A stretch of DNA of 64,000 bases from Pholis gunnellus (lineage: Eukaryota; Chordata; Actinopteri; Perciformes; Pholidae). Location of the stretch: assembly GCA_910591455.2 (NCBI GenBank), contig OU342804.1, positions 12,309,133-12,373,132 on the forward strand, given 5' to 3'. The translations under genes and the position numbers were made by a program. The notes beneath the pieces are model-generated. The model was not told the DNA's origin. It saw nothing but the letters and a program-made list of their open reading frames with translations, and made no database searches. Shown here in pieces: positions 14,438 to 28,700 of this stretch. Within the stretch, counting starts at the first letter, position 1, and the number at the start of each line of letters is the position of its first letter.

Positions 14438-14887
14438 GATTGGGAGCATTTTTATTGCCTCTCAACTGTTCTCAATATGGCGATTCGGCCTTCAGCTAAA
14501 GATGCTAACAGCGTTAACAGTGCAAATAATGGCAAAAGTGCTGCCAGAGCTGAAGGGTAACCGGAGGGTGGGCGCTACACTTCTGCGAAGACGCTGTCGG
14601 TCGGGACGGCTTTCTCAGCTGTAACTGCAGAATAAGAGCGGTGCCGAGTGGCAGACCGAGCACGCTCACATTCACGGGCATGCACTGAAAGCACGCGCTG
14701 CTGCCGGCCCGGCGATGTCAACAAAGAACCGAGAAGCTCGGATTACAACACACACAGAGGGAGAGTGACTTCATTCTCTGCTTATGTTGACATTACTCCA
14801 CTATATTTTTACATAGCAAATAGCTGTTTGCTGCTAAATGAATGCTTTGATGTTGTATATTGCTCCTTTAAAGAATTAACAACAACA
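14438..14887. mobile_element. Dispersed teleost element with ttaaagg ends
   Basis: Bounded by aatttaaagggtgaataata on the left and tatattgctcctttaaag on the right, which are imperfect inverted ends. Its right end, ttttacatagcaaatagctg then tttgctgctaaatgaatgct, recurs near 33.36 kb. The GC-rich middle (14560-14720) gives a 90-codon chance frame. No transposase is seen, so it is probably a non-autonomous DNA transposon. Confidence 0.5.
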
Positions 14888-14889
14888 AA

Positions 14890-15930
14890 CACATCATATC
14901 CCAACATGCATTCCTCTTAATTTCACAACAGTATTTTAATTAAATGCTTTTGTACTGCGATCTGGTTTTCAGCATTCTTCTTGTCTTCACACCACCATAC
15001 AGAATAATCTCATGTTTTTCCCTCTTGTCATCATTCTTCTTCTTTAATTAGCTAGTCAGATTGAGCTAATTGCTCTTTATGAACTAGAAGACTGTCTTTG
15101 AGTGCCCCCCCTCCCACAACATCATCTCTCACTTCCACACAAATGGATAATTATGACCACAGCTAAATGGCTTAAGAATTGATTTACTATGGCTAGGATG
15201 ATATTAAGAAGCATTACCATGAAACATGCCAGTGTTTTGCTGTAATATGTTAAATAATACGTACTTTGCTCACAACAGTAAATATAAATAAATTAAAAAA
15301 CATAAATGTAAACGAGCAACAACACAGATAGCATGACAAGAAGAAAGGTGTAAAGAAAAATGTGTGCAAATTTCAACAAATGCTGAAAATAAGGCTCCAA
15401 TAGGATGAAGTTCTTGGCTAAACAGCATTGACAGCTTCACATTGAGTCCGGTACATGACCTTTCAAAATCATTAAAAAACTACCATGAGTACTCAGCTCT
15501 TCTCGTTTTAAAATCATTCAGTAATTGAAGCCACTACAAGAAACTTAATTCTTTTGTTGATTTTGGTGGTTCCTGTGGATAATTGCTGAAGTGTGCACTT
15601 TTAGAAACACCATGGCCGCTGACGGAGTAAGAGATGATGGAAAAACAACAAACCTGTAAAATCCTCCTGCTTGGGTGAAGTCACGTTGTGGCAATATTTC
15701 GCCTTCCTTGTGACTTATGTAAACAACGAACGCTTCATTGACAGCATGGTGCATTCAGGTGTACCTCGTAAACTCTGAGAATTCAAGCTGGTAAAGTACC
15801 CTCCTGCCATCAAGTGGATCTTCCTTTTGTTGTTGTTTGTTTCCAATTGACTGTTTTTTGTTAATTAATTAATTATTTAAATTTGACCATATGGACTTAA
15901 TTTTCATTTAAATGTAAATGACAGTGCTGA
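14890..15930. other. Noncoding AT-rich stretch
   Basis: No gene seen. Contains homeodomain-like sites clustered at 15045-15085 (ttaattagct and gagctaattgctc) and otherwise unique sequence. Confidence 0.55.
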
Positions 15931-16010
15931 GATTTTTTTTGAATTGAATCGAATCGTGACCTTAAGATTGAAAGTCAATTCGTGGATTTGGAGAATTGTG
16001 ACACCCCTTA
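15930..16010. mobile_element. Decayed hAT-type transposon end
   Basis: gaattgaatcgaatcgtgac followed later by gagaattgtgacacccctta resembles the terminal region of fish hAT elements with a cacgatt-type start. It is short, with no partner end. Confidence 0.45.
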
Positions 16011-16213
16011 ATGTATACAAGAAGATAATGATACAACCACCATTATATATTTTAGAGAAAATGTTCTCATATTCAGATCTAGGTGTGAGAGTCTGGACAG
16101 TAAACATATAATAACTTCCTCTTTGATATACATAACATACATACATTTTTTAATGGAGGTGGTGTATTTTCTGATATATGATGATGAATATGACATTGAG
16201 TGTTTTGCAAAGA

Positions 16214-16535
16214 GAAGGATCCTTCCTTGTAAGGATGGGTCCTTTAGTGTCGGGTCCTACAGAGGCTAGGGGACACTCAAATTTGTTTAGAAACCGATTT
16301 TGCTGGACCGCTGAGGTGAAATAACTAAAAGTTCACCAGCACATTTATTCTGTTTCCATTTTAACGGAAAGAAAATGCATTGTGTTCGGAGGATTGTGGG
16401 AGTTTTTGGAGCGTGGAGGATACACACATGTATCTTTCAAAATCCACTCAACGATCCTCCACATTTGAACAGTTCGTCGACAGGATTTGATGTCATTGCA
16501 TCCGTGAAATTATGCCGTTGAAGGATCCTTCCTTG
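16214..16535. repeat. Element bounded by 16-bp direct repeats gaaggatccttccttg
   Basis: A perfect 16-bp copy of gaaggatccttccttg sits at 16214-16229 and again at 16520-16535. Each begins with the palindrome gaaggatccttc. About 290 bp of noncoding sequence lies between. This is probably a short non-autonomous mobile element or its terminal repeats; the family is not recognised. Confidence 0.55.
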
Positions 16536-16629
16536 ATATTGAGAATACCCCATAATGTTTATAAATAACATATATGTGTGATATTTAGAAGTATGGCTTT
16601 TGTGATTACGATTCTTTGAGGGGTGGGGT

Positions 16630-16715
16630 CAGAGAGAGAGACAGAGAGACATAGAGATATAAATATATACGTATATATAGAGAGAGAGAAATGTAGAGAG
16701 AGATCTATATTTATG
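16630..16715 (+). repeat. Compound GA/TA microsatellite
   Basis: Runs of agagagag alternate with atatatacgtatatata and then agagagaga. No coding content. Confidence 0.8.
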
Positions 16716-18825
16716 GTGTCTGCGCCGACAGCAAACAGATGTTGGTGATCGAAGCAGAGAAGAAAACCTGAGGTTCAAGGCGCACTCGTGTTCTTGCAAC
16801 TCTTATTAAACAATTAAAATTAAATTTAAGACATAAAAAAACAATATTGTTCACTTTGCACAGCGTCTACCAGTCCAGGATTCGGTTCCCGGCCGTAAAC
16901 ACATTTGCAGCAGCATAATCTGAATGAAACTAGAAAGAGTGTTGAATGACATGAAATATTTTTGAAAGAGGAGGTTTAAGAAGGATTCTGTAGTTATTGA
17001 CCTGCTTGCCAGGTGATTTTGTTCCTGAGTTTTGGGAGGCAGCTGCACCACCAGCAGTACAATGCCGCACCTTTGGGCAGGACAAGAGACTTTTATTCAT
17101 CCATGCACTTTACACAAGCCACTCAAGACAAGCAAAAACAAAAGTATGCAGCCATTCAAAACTGGTCGATTGTCAGTTCCTGCCCTCTTCAGAATGTGTT
17201 CAAGAAGGCAAAACCAAGCGCATGATTTTTGCTCAGGCCTTTGGTAGAGATCTCTTATTGAAGGAGACAAAGGGGCAAAACAGTAACCGGTTTGCTCCTT
17301 TTCTCCTCCCCTTTCCACAACACTCCTCAGAGTGGTCTCACAGTTAGCATCTTCATAAAGCCTTTTTAATGGACATAAATAAGGATATGAGGAGAAAACC
17401 AAGTGCCCAGGGGAAATGTTTTGTGTTTGCCTGGACCTGATGCAGTGAATGTGTTCTGTTAATCAGATGTGAACACATGGCTGATGAGTAGGGGCCCTCT
17501 GCTAATTGGCAGTGTTTGTCTGCTGGTAGTTGTGTTCCTTCAAGGACCCAGCAGCCTCCCATTGGTATTCAGGGTACTGCTTTGTGCTCCCAGTAGTGAC
17601 GCCACACCATTAGGGAGAGGGACCCAGGACCCTTCCATTTACTTAACAAGGGAGACTTTCTCTGAGCGCTGAGCAGGACTCAACCCCTCCACCATGTGTC
17701 AAACATCCCTGGAGCATACCTTTTTCACAACTGATAGCTGCAGAAGTATTTCCAGTTGAATGCTACTAACTACTGACTAATTGGTTGATCTGTAGAAAAC
17801 ATGTTATTGGCATAATTTTATAAGACTGCAGCAAAGGTTTTCATCATTGTAAATGATGTAATCTGGTTTTATCTATAATTGGCAACTCTGGGTCCCATAG
17901 ATATCGCAGCCCTTTGAATGCTTTGGATCCATAATTAAACTTTTACAGAAAAGATGACAAATCATCAGCTTTCGGTTAATTATTGATATCATTTGCTTTA
18001 TCTTATCAGTTCAACTTGAGTGAAATGTTGTTGCCTTTCAAAAAAATCAAACCAGCTCAACAGTCTCTGTGATATGGTGCTACATAAAATACTTAATAGG
18101 GATTTTCAAATCTCATAGATTTAGAGATGCACTGTCCAATAATTGCCAAAGCAGTAGGGAACAACACTATAATACAATCGCAAGGTTTCCAAATATGAAC
18201 GGAAACCGCTAACACCTCATGTCCAAAAATGACTAAAAAGGAACTGCATGAATAAGGTAAGATAATTAAAACTCATTCAAACCCATAGTCCCAGCAGCTG
18301 GGAAATCTGTTCTTATGGTTTATTCTTGAGAAATGTGTAAAGAATGACAAAAAACCCTGCCATCAAAATGACCAACTAACCCTAAAATGCATGCAGATGG
18401 GTGTCAAATAAAAGGAAAAACCTCAGTTAATGAGTGGAATGAATACAGACGCTTCGGGGCACACTGAATGATTTGCTTATTGGAGTTTTTGGAGCAGCAT
18501 GTGATGTATGCCAAGGAGCACTATATCTTTTTAATTTAAAAACTCAGAAAAAGAGAGATTATCAATTTGCAGTTAGATTGGGGGAAACATGTTTAAAAGG
18601 TTACAGATGTCATAAATAGAAAGAAAAGCATCACTGTAATGACAATGTACAAAATGTTAAAATAAACATGTCCACTTTCATAACAAATTGACTTGTGTAC
18701 TGTTGCTGTCTCTTTAAGGATTCAATATTGAATCCGCAGCTCCTGTAATTCTTACAAACTAAAAATAATTAGACAGCCTTGGCTCCTTTGCTGAGGCAAT
18801 TTCCTGTTAATGTTCATAAGTTAAG

Positions 18826-18857
18826 ATTGGACTGCCCAAGAATTGGACTGCCCAAGA
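18826..18857 (+). repeat. Perfect 2 x 16-bp tandem duplication
   Basis: attggactgcccaaga is present twice in direct contact. Recent replication slippage is the simplest explanation. Confidence 0.9.
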
Positions 18858-21800
18858 AGATACTAATTACATTTGAGAAATCTATTTTGCTAAGTTACTA
18901 AGTTGCTAAGTTATCCTGTATCGTCAGAGACCTCTATGTTGTTGTTAATTGTGTTGTGCATAATTGATGATACGGTAATGTAAATCACATGATGAAGCAT
19001 AAGAGCTTCATCTGCAAGAGATCCATCAGCTCCCACTTTATTTGTAAGCATAGTCTGCCAATTACGCTTGTTACTTCATCAAAACATGCTGACTTTGTTA
19101 TTTTTAGCAAGATTCCCTTCGCTCTAACATATCACAGACTGAACACTATTAAAAAAACGTCCTGTTTAGTATTCAACATTCAAATTCAGGAAATGACAAC
19201 ATTCTCTAATTTATGACTTCCATTAGCTAAATTCCGGTGCCCCAAGAGAACACAGATGCCCCACTGCTGGTTTTCCTTCTAAAATATTATCCATTTTTGA
19301 CCTTAAGATTGCTATTAATATGTATATTTTGAAATTGGAGTTCATTTTTGAACCTGTTTCCATAAAGGTCAGATCTTTTATGAAAATTTAGGAGGTAGAG
19401 GTCTGTGATGGAAAGAAGAAAAACACGCTCTTGTACTGATGGGATCTAGTGGGTAAATGTTTGTAGTTGTTTGTATGGATTTTTGGTCAGAATATGTTTT
19501 ATACCAATGCCATGAGTCATAAGGAGACTTTAAAATCAGCCTTTGTGTGTGCATATTGGCTCTCTGCAGATTCTGTGCATTGATATAATGATTGTAATAA
19601 CCTTTGGATCCACCAATTTGTGCATGTGATAATAGATAGTGGATTGTTGCCTAATTAATTATTCAGGGTCAGTATACACTAGAAAACCTCTATTGTCAAT
19701 TGAAACTATCTCCTAAATATCCGGTGCTTTTTCCACTTGCAAGCATAACATATTCTGCCTGAATCTCTTGATATAAAGCTGATGTATTTCCATTAAAGGA
19801 TCAACAGCATTCTAATTACATTTTAGATTGATTGAAATGAAACCCGAATGCATATTTTTTTCATGTAGTTACATTTACAGTTTCAGCATGTAGCTGATAC
19901 AAAAAAAGAAATCATGTTCTTTGTGATGAAGTATCTTCATCCTAGAGGTCATATAGCACCAGAGCACTCGCTCTACTCAGTTTTTCACCTCTGCACCACT
20001 GGCTCATCATTCTGTCATGTAGCATGGGAGCTGTCAACAGTGACACCTTCTACTAGTTGGGTGTCAAGGATGGATGGTACAGCCTGCCCAGCCTCTTCAT
20101 TTAACCTAGAGTTTTACTTTACTGCTGTGTTAGGTTAATGGAATGAAGCTGGTTGCTGTATGGTGGATCATGTTTGATCTGTCTTACAGATGCTGCTGAG
20201 TTGGGCTGAAAATAGGATTAGATCAGGGTTTAGGAAAACATGGTGACTGTTCTTGGTTGTTTGCCCAAACAGCTTAAAATGACCTTACTTTCATTGCTGA
20301 TGCAGGATGTATGATGTTCTTATAAAAGGTGAGGTTGATGGATGGACATTCAGAGCATCTGTTAGCATTGAAATGAGAACCATGTAGACTCAACTGTGTG
20401 GTTATTATTGGTTATTAAAAATCCTGCAACATTTTATAGCAATTGCAGGTGAGCCTTTGATAAATACACCTGGGCAATGACTGTCATGTTTTTTAGATAC
20501 GATATATCTGTAGACGGAGTGAGATCTGCTTTGTTTTGTTACATTTCTCGTAGGAATAATCTGTGTAAAAACTAGGAGTTGCATCCACAGCACAATTGAG
20601 TACTTTGAAAAGATCTCAGGGATTGTGGGTAATTGCTTCAATACTGTTTGCAAAGTACCTTTTGATTAAAGCTTTCCAATACTTTAATTAGATGGACACT
20701 AAGCTTCAAAGGCTATTGGCCCTTGGCTTTCAAGCTGTTTTACAGAGGAAACATCGTTTCTCCTTTGAAACAACCTGAGTCTTGTTTTTGTAGTTGTGGC
20801 TGTCATTCTCACTGACTTCATTGCAGAGATTGGGGGAGGCAGGAACACCACTATAGCCGCAGCTTAACAACAGGTTGTTAAAAAGCTTTTTACTTCCTTT
20901 TACACTCTTAATAAAGTAAAGCAAATAGAGTGCTTTGAGTTTGTTTTCTGCATATATGGTGCAATGTGTGAGCTAACCTTTGCTTCAAGCTTCACAGAAA
21001 CTGGTAGCAATGCAAACGTGTGTTGAAGATGATTTATCACCCCAATCCAGAAGAAATGAATGTCACAGTTTAATACTTTAATGATGTAAAAGATGTAAAG
21101 ATGAGAAGGATTTTGTTTGTTGTGAGGATGACATCCATTCCTCATGAGAATATACTAGAAAAACACCATACACACATAATGTATGTCCATGTTCACACCG
21201 ATGTACAACGAGATCAATCAAATACTGTGTACATCCCTTCAAGAAGTCGTGTTTGCTTTCAAATAAAAAGCAGGACCAAATCAAATTAGAATGGCTGGGT
21301 GAGCTTTACAGTTCCCCGGTCTCTTCAAACTCTTCCTAATATACTGCATGAATAGATCATGTTTAGCCGAGTTGTTCTGATATTTCCAGGTTGTTTTGAT
21401 GTACAGTTGAGATTGCGGTATAGATTTGACAGGAAGTCAGTAGTGTTTGTGTCCTTATCGCAACTATCGTGTTATTGCACACTTTTTTTTATGTCAAACT
21501 GGGATTATTTTCTCCTCTCTCCCCATTATTTTAATTCAGAATCCAGCTGAGATCAATCACTCCTGATAAATCAGGACCACACAGACAGATGTCTCAAAGG
21601 AGGAAAGGAGATCTAATATTTAAAACATTATTATCTATAATGCACATGGGTTCTACATTTTTAAACCTTTACTCCCAATACATGGCGATGGTGTTGTGCA
21701 GCGATGTGCTCCCCATATAAAACTACTAGGTGCTACCTTTGGATTTAGCTTTTCTCACACATTGTGTTGGAATAATAAGAATGATACACAAAAGGAAAAA

Positions 21801-23084
21801 AGATGAAGGAAAGGAACAATTTGGTATCTCTGGAGTGCTACTGGGAACACTCTCCTTGTTGTCTTTGGTCTGCTTTGCCATTTCCATTATGGCTGGGTTC
21901 AGAGAAGATTTTGACTCTGGGTATAAAAAGGAAAATGAAAGAGAAAACTCACACATCCTCAGGGTAGATGTTGATTTGAAAGGAGAAACAAAAGAATAAT
22001 ATCCTTTTGATGTGAAATATAAAAACCAACCGCTTCACAGCTTTGATGGGAGAATGTCAGGAAACAGCAGTCTAATTGGTCTTGTAATCTCTAAGGAAGT
22101 GAGGGCGAAGGGAAAAATGAGGCTTCTTGGCCTGCATTGCTTGATTGGACAGATGATGGGTTAAAGTATTTGTGAGCTATCACCAAACATTTAGTACCAC
22201 ATTCTTACTGGCACACACCCACAGGCAAGGTTGGAGAGTTACAGATGATGTGAGGGGATTGCAGGAGTCAAATAGGACGTCTGAGCCCTGAATCAACCAA
22301 TGGAATCTGATAATCATAGTTGTTGATCAGAAGACTAATAATGAGTGAGACTGCAGTTTCAGCCCTAAACTGGAATGCTATGTTAATTTAAATGTACTGC
22401 GTTGATAGATAAGGAAAACTTTTCAAGAGCAATCAGTTTGCATTACTACCCTCATAAACATTTTAGTGCCAGTCAACTCTTTTTGAGGGATGTGACTTCA
22501 AGACACCCATAACATCTTAAAAGCACAAATAGGAAATATTATTGACGAGTTCCCTGGTTACGACAAAGTACATTATAATAAAGAACAGCTTGTCCTGCTT
22601 TATGGGTATCATCTGCAGTGCTGGAAAATATTTTAGACCAATAAAACTGCTTGGCTGAAAGTACCCTGTTATGTAAATCAACTCTAATCCCACATCTGCA
22701 GTAGATGGTCTAGGCGTAGTGTGCAAGCAATTCCATTCCTTACAAAGTCATACATCTTTAAAACATGGTTGATGGTTGAAAATGTCTTGTAAATGGATGA
22801 GGGGATTTGAGAGCTTGTAATTTTTAAAATGTTGTGTAATTTGTTGCCACATTCATGAGAAGCTGAGATTGATGTGCCCTCTGTTGTGGGCCTGGCCTAC
22901 AGTAGATCCTTGTAGGTTTTATTTCTACATCTCTTACTAACTTAAGTACAAACCCACCTTTATTATTTACGTGTCTTACTTTATTTTTCACATTATATTT
23001 GCAAATCATCCCGTCAATAGCTGAAATTATTTCCGGGTTTTACAAACAGCAGTATAAAATAACAGCATCCCTCAGTGAACAATG

Positions 23085-23750
23085 TAGGGATGTCACAATA
23101 TGCAATATGATTATTGTCAGAAGAAAATAACAAGGTTCACAGTTTTCACAATTATTTATCAGAACATTTATAGCATAAATAGCCCAAGCTAATGAACTAA
23201 AATGTGAATTACCATCATTAACTCATGAACTATATCCTTTTACGTTGTTAAAGTAATCTATAATGGTTATTTGCATCACAAAACACAATTAAAAAAAAAA
23301 GATTGTATTTTAATTGATAATTAAAATCCCAAGACCAAGATTGTTTTGGTTGAACAGGTCATAATTCCTTCTTCAATATCTATTTCATATTGCTGAGAAA
23401 ACATCTTGATTGGCTACTTGAAACCATTAATGCCGATCTCAAGACTGCATATTTTTACTGAATATTAGCCTATAACGATAAGCAGTAAAACTTTTCGGAC
23501 TATGATGGTTAAACTGTGTAATTAATCCGCGGCTCACATGACTCCCTGGTCATCTTATATATCCAAAATGCTCCCACACTGACGATTTAAGGCACTTTTT
23601 TGGCGGATATTGGGCTGGAATGTCTGGAATGCTCTGACATTTTTACAGCTCTTTATCTCAATGCTTCAGTTGAGTGACACGATTATCACAAAATTCACAC
23701 AATTGGGGCACTCTAATGTCTTAAGTGACTCGCACAGGAGGAGATGCACT
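23085..23750. mobile_element. Decayed DNA-transposon-like region
   Basis: Begins tagggatgtcacaatatgca and includes aaaatgctcccacactgacg then atttaaggcacttttttggc and gagtgacacgattatcacaa. All of these look like parts of old hAT-type non-autonomous elements seen in other fish. Boundaries are uncertain. Confidence 0.35.
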
Positions 23751-25449
23751 CTCAAACAACGTGTCTTGTGACACTTTCTTTTTTTTTTTACGTGGCATAA
23801 TGCAGGATTTAGGACACCATAGCAATCGCAACTTCTTCAATTCTTTAGTATATAATTAACTGTGGCGTTAAATAACCACGGTTAGGCTAAAAATGTTTAG
23901 TTAAGACATTCCTAGCTCAATGTGAGCAAACGGGATGAGTTTGTAGAACTAGCTCTCAGGGATTTTTCCTACTCTGCAACAATAGATATATCCATAGTAA
24001 TTAAATAAGTCCAATAAAAACATTGATAGTACAGTAATAATATAAGCCATTTTAAGATTGAGGCCTCAGAGTCTTGGAGGAAGCTATCGTAATTGATGAG
24101 CAGTTGTTATCCCGAGCGCCATTACATTTTCATCACACATGCACATTTCCATGAATGGCATTATTCAAATTATGCTAAATCACATCAGCTTGCCTGCTTG
24201 GCAATGCAACTTTGCCCATTACAATGGCCGAGGCATTATTGAGGCAAGATTCCCAAAGTCTAGAAAGGTCTGCATGTGATTTAACAGCACGCTTCATATT
24301 CTAAGCAGATGCTGAAAAGCTACTGAGTATTGGCCCTTGGCCTCTGAATATTAGGAACACTGATGAATAACAATACGGAAGCCCGCACATTTGAGGCAAA
24401 CCTTTGCTTTATTCAAACAAATATAGCACACATGGTTTTGAAAAACAGATGTAAAATATAAACTGGCTTGGGAGGCAGAAGGCCCCTGTTATTTTATGCA
24501 TTAATATTCTGTGGCCATATTTACTTCATCTATCATCATAGGTATTTTGTACTCCATACACTTTGTTGGCGGAATTTCTGAAGATAAATACATGCAAGAA
24601 ACACTTCCCTTTTAACATACATGAGACAATGTTTAATTCAGAAGCAGCACCATGTTATTCACACCGTGGTGCACACAACACATCCCAAAGACACAGCTTG
24701 ACACTGATTTGCTACTGCATGTAACTCAGTTTGCCGTGAAATATTCATCAGGTGGTGGGATCTCCTACTCTGCTGCCCATAATAAGTCACCTGCTAACAC
24801 GCTGAGAGTTGCCTGTCTCAACCTAGGCCATGGGAACATCATTATGATTAGAGCAATGAATTCATGATACCTGGCCGTTAATAATACATGATAAATAGCT
24901 GGATGAATGGAACAAAGCAGTATGTAATATTAGGTGACCCCGTGTTATTAGCACTGAGAGGAACCATTAGTGGGTTGTCTTAACCTGCCTTAATGAGGTC
25001 CCCTCGCTCTGGGAGTGAAAGGGACGATTGGTGCATATGATAAAGGCGGAACAGGGGGTTCAGCTTGGACGACATACACAGTGGTGTGTGTGTGTGCGGT
25101 CGCTATGTTTCAGCTGCTTACCGGTAAGCCTGTGTATTGAGGGAATGCTTCATCTTTTTAACTTAAACTCTTGTTGTTTAGAAAAAAATAATCGGGTCAA
25201 CTGAGTAGTTTTATTATTTGTACTTTGTTGACTGCACCTGTGTGCTGTTTTTCAACCCCGCCTCACTTCTGCACAGTTCTACACATTTACTGCAGAGCAC
25301 TTCACTGGGCCAACTCGCGATTGTGGGCATATCAAGAAGTGCACTAGACATTTACATTACCTTGCACCAAAGTTCACTGTGCGCAGCTGGCCCAAGTGAC
25401 CGATTTACTATGATTTGTCTCTATTTAAATGATGTCAAACATGTTTTTT

Positions 25450-25715
25450 GTGGTGGTGCGATGGCTAGCACTGTTACCTCACAGCAAGAGGGGTGTGGGT
25501 TCGAACTCGGGCTAGTCGAGCATTCTGTGTGGAGTATGTTCTCCCCGTGGCAGCGTTGGTTCTCTCTGGGTTCTCCAGCTTCCTCCCACAGTTTAAAGAC
25601 ATGCAGTTTAGATTAGTTGAAGCTTCTAACTTGTCCGTAAATGTGGATGTGAGCGTGAATGATGTTTGTCTCTATATGGTGATATGTCCCTGGACAGGGT
25701 GGATAAGCTATGAAT
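25450..25715 (+). repeat. tRNA-headed SINE-like dispersed repeat
   Basis: The head has a Pol III A-box-like tggctagcactg (25462-25473) and a B-box ggttcgaactc (25498-25508). The body reads tgtggagtatgttctccccg, gttctctctgggttctccag, cttcctcccacagtttaaag, acatgcag and tgtttgtctctatatggtg. This matches a repeat that is very common in teleost genomes. The tail is degenerate with no simple-repeat end. A 132-codon frame through it is a product of the repeat, not a gene. Confidence 0.8.
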
Positions 25716-28700
25716 CAATTTTGTGTGTTTATACTGCACTTCCATTAGAGATGAAATATGGGAAAGTAGAAACAGGGAAACTGAAAAAAGAACACATTAT
25801 TTCACGTAAATAGTCATAAAATATAAAATACACAAAAAAACAATAAATTAATGGATATATTTTTAAGCTTGGAGACATAATTCATTCTGAAATTTGACCC
25901 AAGTTCTTGATGGAAATGGGGGATTTTACATCATGGGTCCCACTGCTGAAATGCCATGCTTTCCACTAGCTACTGTATGTGCACAGTCTGATACATCAGC
26001 AGTTGGTTTTCTGCAAGTAGATGCATACGGTCTAGTGATGTAGATTGACTGCTAAAATCAAATTAAGATAAAGATATATTAAATGTATTAACAGATATGT
26101 ACAGTGCAAAAAATACAATTTCAAGACATAACAAAAAACTAATAGCATTGCAAAACTATTCATCATTTACTCTTATCACTCAATCGGTTCTGTTTTTGTT
26201 CTGTGTGAACCCCAAACTTCTTGAATGGCAGTCAGAAGACTTCCTTATCCCCATCAACATAAGGTCAATAGTAGTGCACTGCAGACATTTATTCTGTGCA
26301 CCAATACGTGTGCACATTTTAAATAATCTGTGTTGTAAGCATGTCATTTAATGACCATGGATTTTATTTCCCCCAAGCATCCAAACATTGTTGTATTTCC
26401 AGCTGAAAGAGGACACTGATCACCAGTGCCACAGTTTCTCTTGTGATGAGCACAGCTCACTTCTTGTCTGGCATAGTGGAACACAATTTCCCTCTTACTG
26501 CACCACTCAACACTACAGCTTTGTCAGCAATTTGCCATTCTTTCAAGTCGAACAAAATAATGAACGTATGTGTCAATCACACATTAAGCAATGCCCAATC
26601 TAGATACAGTAGTAGTCAATATTTAGAAACTTTCCACATGTGACCTAGAACTTACAAGCTGTGGAACAAAGGAAACAAAAGGCGAGGTAAAGAAACATCT
26701 GTGAGGTCTTGGCGAAGGATTGATTACATTGAGTTGATGCTAAGACTACCAACACTAATATTTGGGAACATTTTACATTGGAGTGTCCTGTAGCTTTAAA
26801 CCAGGGTGCATGGAAGCTTAACAAAGCAGTTCATGATGTAATGTTTTAAACATACAGAGCTATAAAGCTAATTAAGCCAGTCAAATTAATTACAAGTAGT
26901 GTGGCTCCTTGTTTAAGCTCTCTAAATGAAGTGGGTATGGGGGGATTTTTACCATAGAAGGGAGGGGGGAAAGGGGGCTGAAGTGTGGACCCCCAACTAC
27001 GGACCAAGTACTAGGCCAGATATAGATATGACAGGTGACTGTACAGATATGAATTACGTGGATTTGTGTGAATGAGCGTTCGTGACTGCATATGAGGGGA
27101 CACACAAGATATGTGTAAGCAAATGACATGATGTCTTACAGCTCCAACCATCGTGTTTGCTACACTGCCACATATAGAATAATAAAAAGACAATAGTAGT
27201 GTCATCTAGAGTCAAACCCTATTTGTCTTTATCTAGTTTCTATTTCCCATTTTGCAATGCATGCCATATTTCTTCATTTTTGTGTTACTTTTAAAGACCA
27301 ACTTTACTCTGTGAAAGCATAGCTGGAAATTAGGTGCTGTCTCGCTGAACAAAAACAGTCTAAATAAGAAGACATGGATGTGACAAGTTTGCAAGGTGAC
27401 ATGTTGAAGTTTTATTATTGTTATTGTTTGAGGTATTATTTTCTGGCAGAGACTTCCATTTCTTCCCGTGGGTGTCAGGTGATTGACAGTAAACACAGCA
27501 TAAAATAATGTGCCCGCTGAGATGAAAACACAAAACTCAGCCACAAAGAAAAGACAACAAAAAAGACACTTAACCAAAAAAACAGACACTTAACCAAATT
27601 AAGACATTATATTTACCGTGATAAACTATCTAGCATGGGCAGTTCCCAAGTCAGTGGAAGTGTATCTTCTACTTCTGTAGTGAATGACATTAGATGAAGA
27701 AGAAACACTTTGCATAGCTTGAAATAACTTGATGGCCAGAGCAGTGTAGGCAAACTGCATACACCGACAAAAACTCTAGTATTACCTTGTGAATGTGATA
27801 CTTTTTAATTCTCAGAGTGAGTCACTGTTTGGCTACAAGGAGAGAGTACTTTAACAGTAATGACTGCGATGCAGACCAGAAGATGGACATGGTTTCCACA
27901 GGGATCATCTGAATGACAAAAGAAGAGACGGGGACATTGCTTGTCAGTCATGTGACAGAGCCTCATTACACTCACACATCACCAAACCTGAGACTTTCTC
28001 AAGTGTTTATTACACTGGGCTTCAGGGAGAAATCGATCTAAAATGACAGCTGGTAGGTCCATGCCTGTGGAGAGTGAAGTTGACCTGTACACAGTGATGC
28101 GTCAGTGACTGATCTACCTGAAGTTAATGTGTTCAGCTATCCGGGGTGAGAGAGTGAGGACAGAGGCAGGTTTAAACAGAGATCTACCAAAGCAAAATAA
28201 AACAATAAAAACAACTGTATGTATGGTGTATCTCGTACTTCTACTTCTGTAGTATTCCGGGTATTTATGTGTATGCAACTCACGGAGCTATATTATTATT
28301 TTGTATACAGTATGCTCTTTATTTTGTATCTTTACAGATACCCCTGATTTAATTTATTTCTGATTTAAGTAAAAGGCACAAGAGCTACCATGGGTAATAC
28401 GCTTAGCTGTGGACTTGTTGCATTCTTCAGTTGGCCATTGACATCAGTAAAGCCACTGAAGACCAGCTGATCGTTCCTTTTATTTCTATAAATTCTTGCA
28501 GAATATAACTCCATTTTGACGGCCAGTGTGATTCGTGGGTGCAACACATATCCTGACAGAGAGATGGAGGGAAAACGGATATAGTTCTGAGATAATACAG
28601 GTAGAGACACAGGAATGGAGACTGAAAGGAGACAATTCTCTCAGTGTATAGAGTCATCAGATAAGCATTGCTTACAGACAGGGACAAAAAGTGCTTAATT

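Larger units (their letters stand above)
16720..25445. other. Gene desert: noncoding sequence
   Basis: No exon recognised. Contents are a 16-bp tandem duplication at 18826-18857, a decayed DNA element near 23.08-23.75 kb, and blocks of moderate GC (17390-17660, 24630-24960) that look like candidate conserved noncoding elements. The open frames of up to 116 codons near 17.0-17.4 kb overlap on both strands and look like chance. Confidence 0.55.

Noticed and set aside
17097..17402. Frames of 101-116 codons on both strands near 17.0-17.4 kb
   Set aside because: Mutually overlapping frames with no protein similarity that I recognise; more likely a conserved or GC-balanced noncoding block.
25441..25520. 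Functional tRNA gene at the B-box ggttcgaactc
   Set aside because: No cloverleaf or anticodon arm can be formed around it; it belongs to the degenerate head of a SINE-like repeat.
25218..25616. 132-codon plus-strand open frame
   Set aside because: More than half of it is a tRNA-headed SINE-like repeat read by chance.
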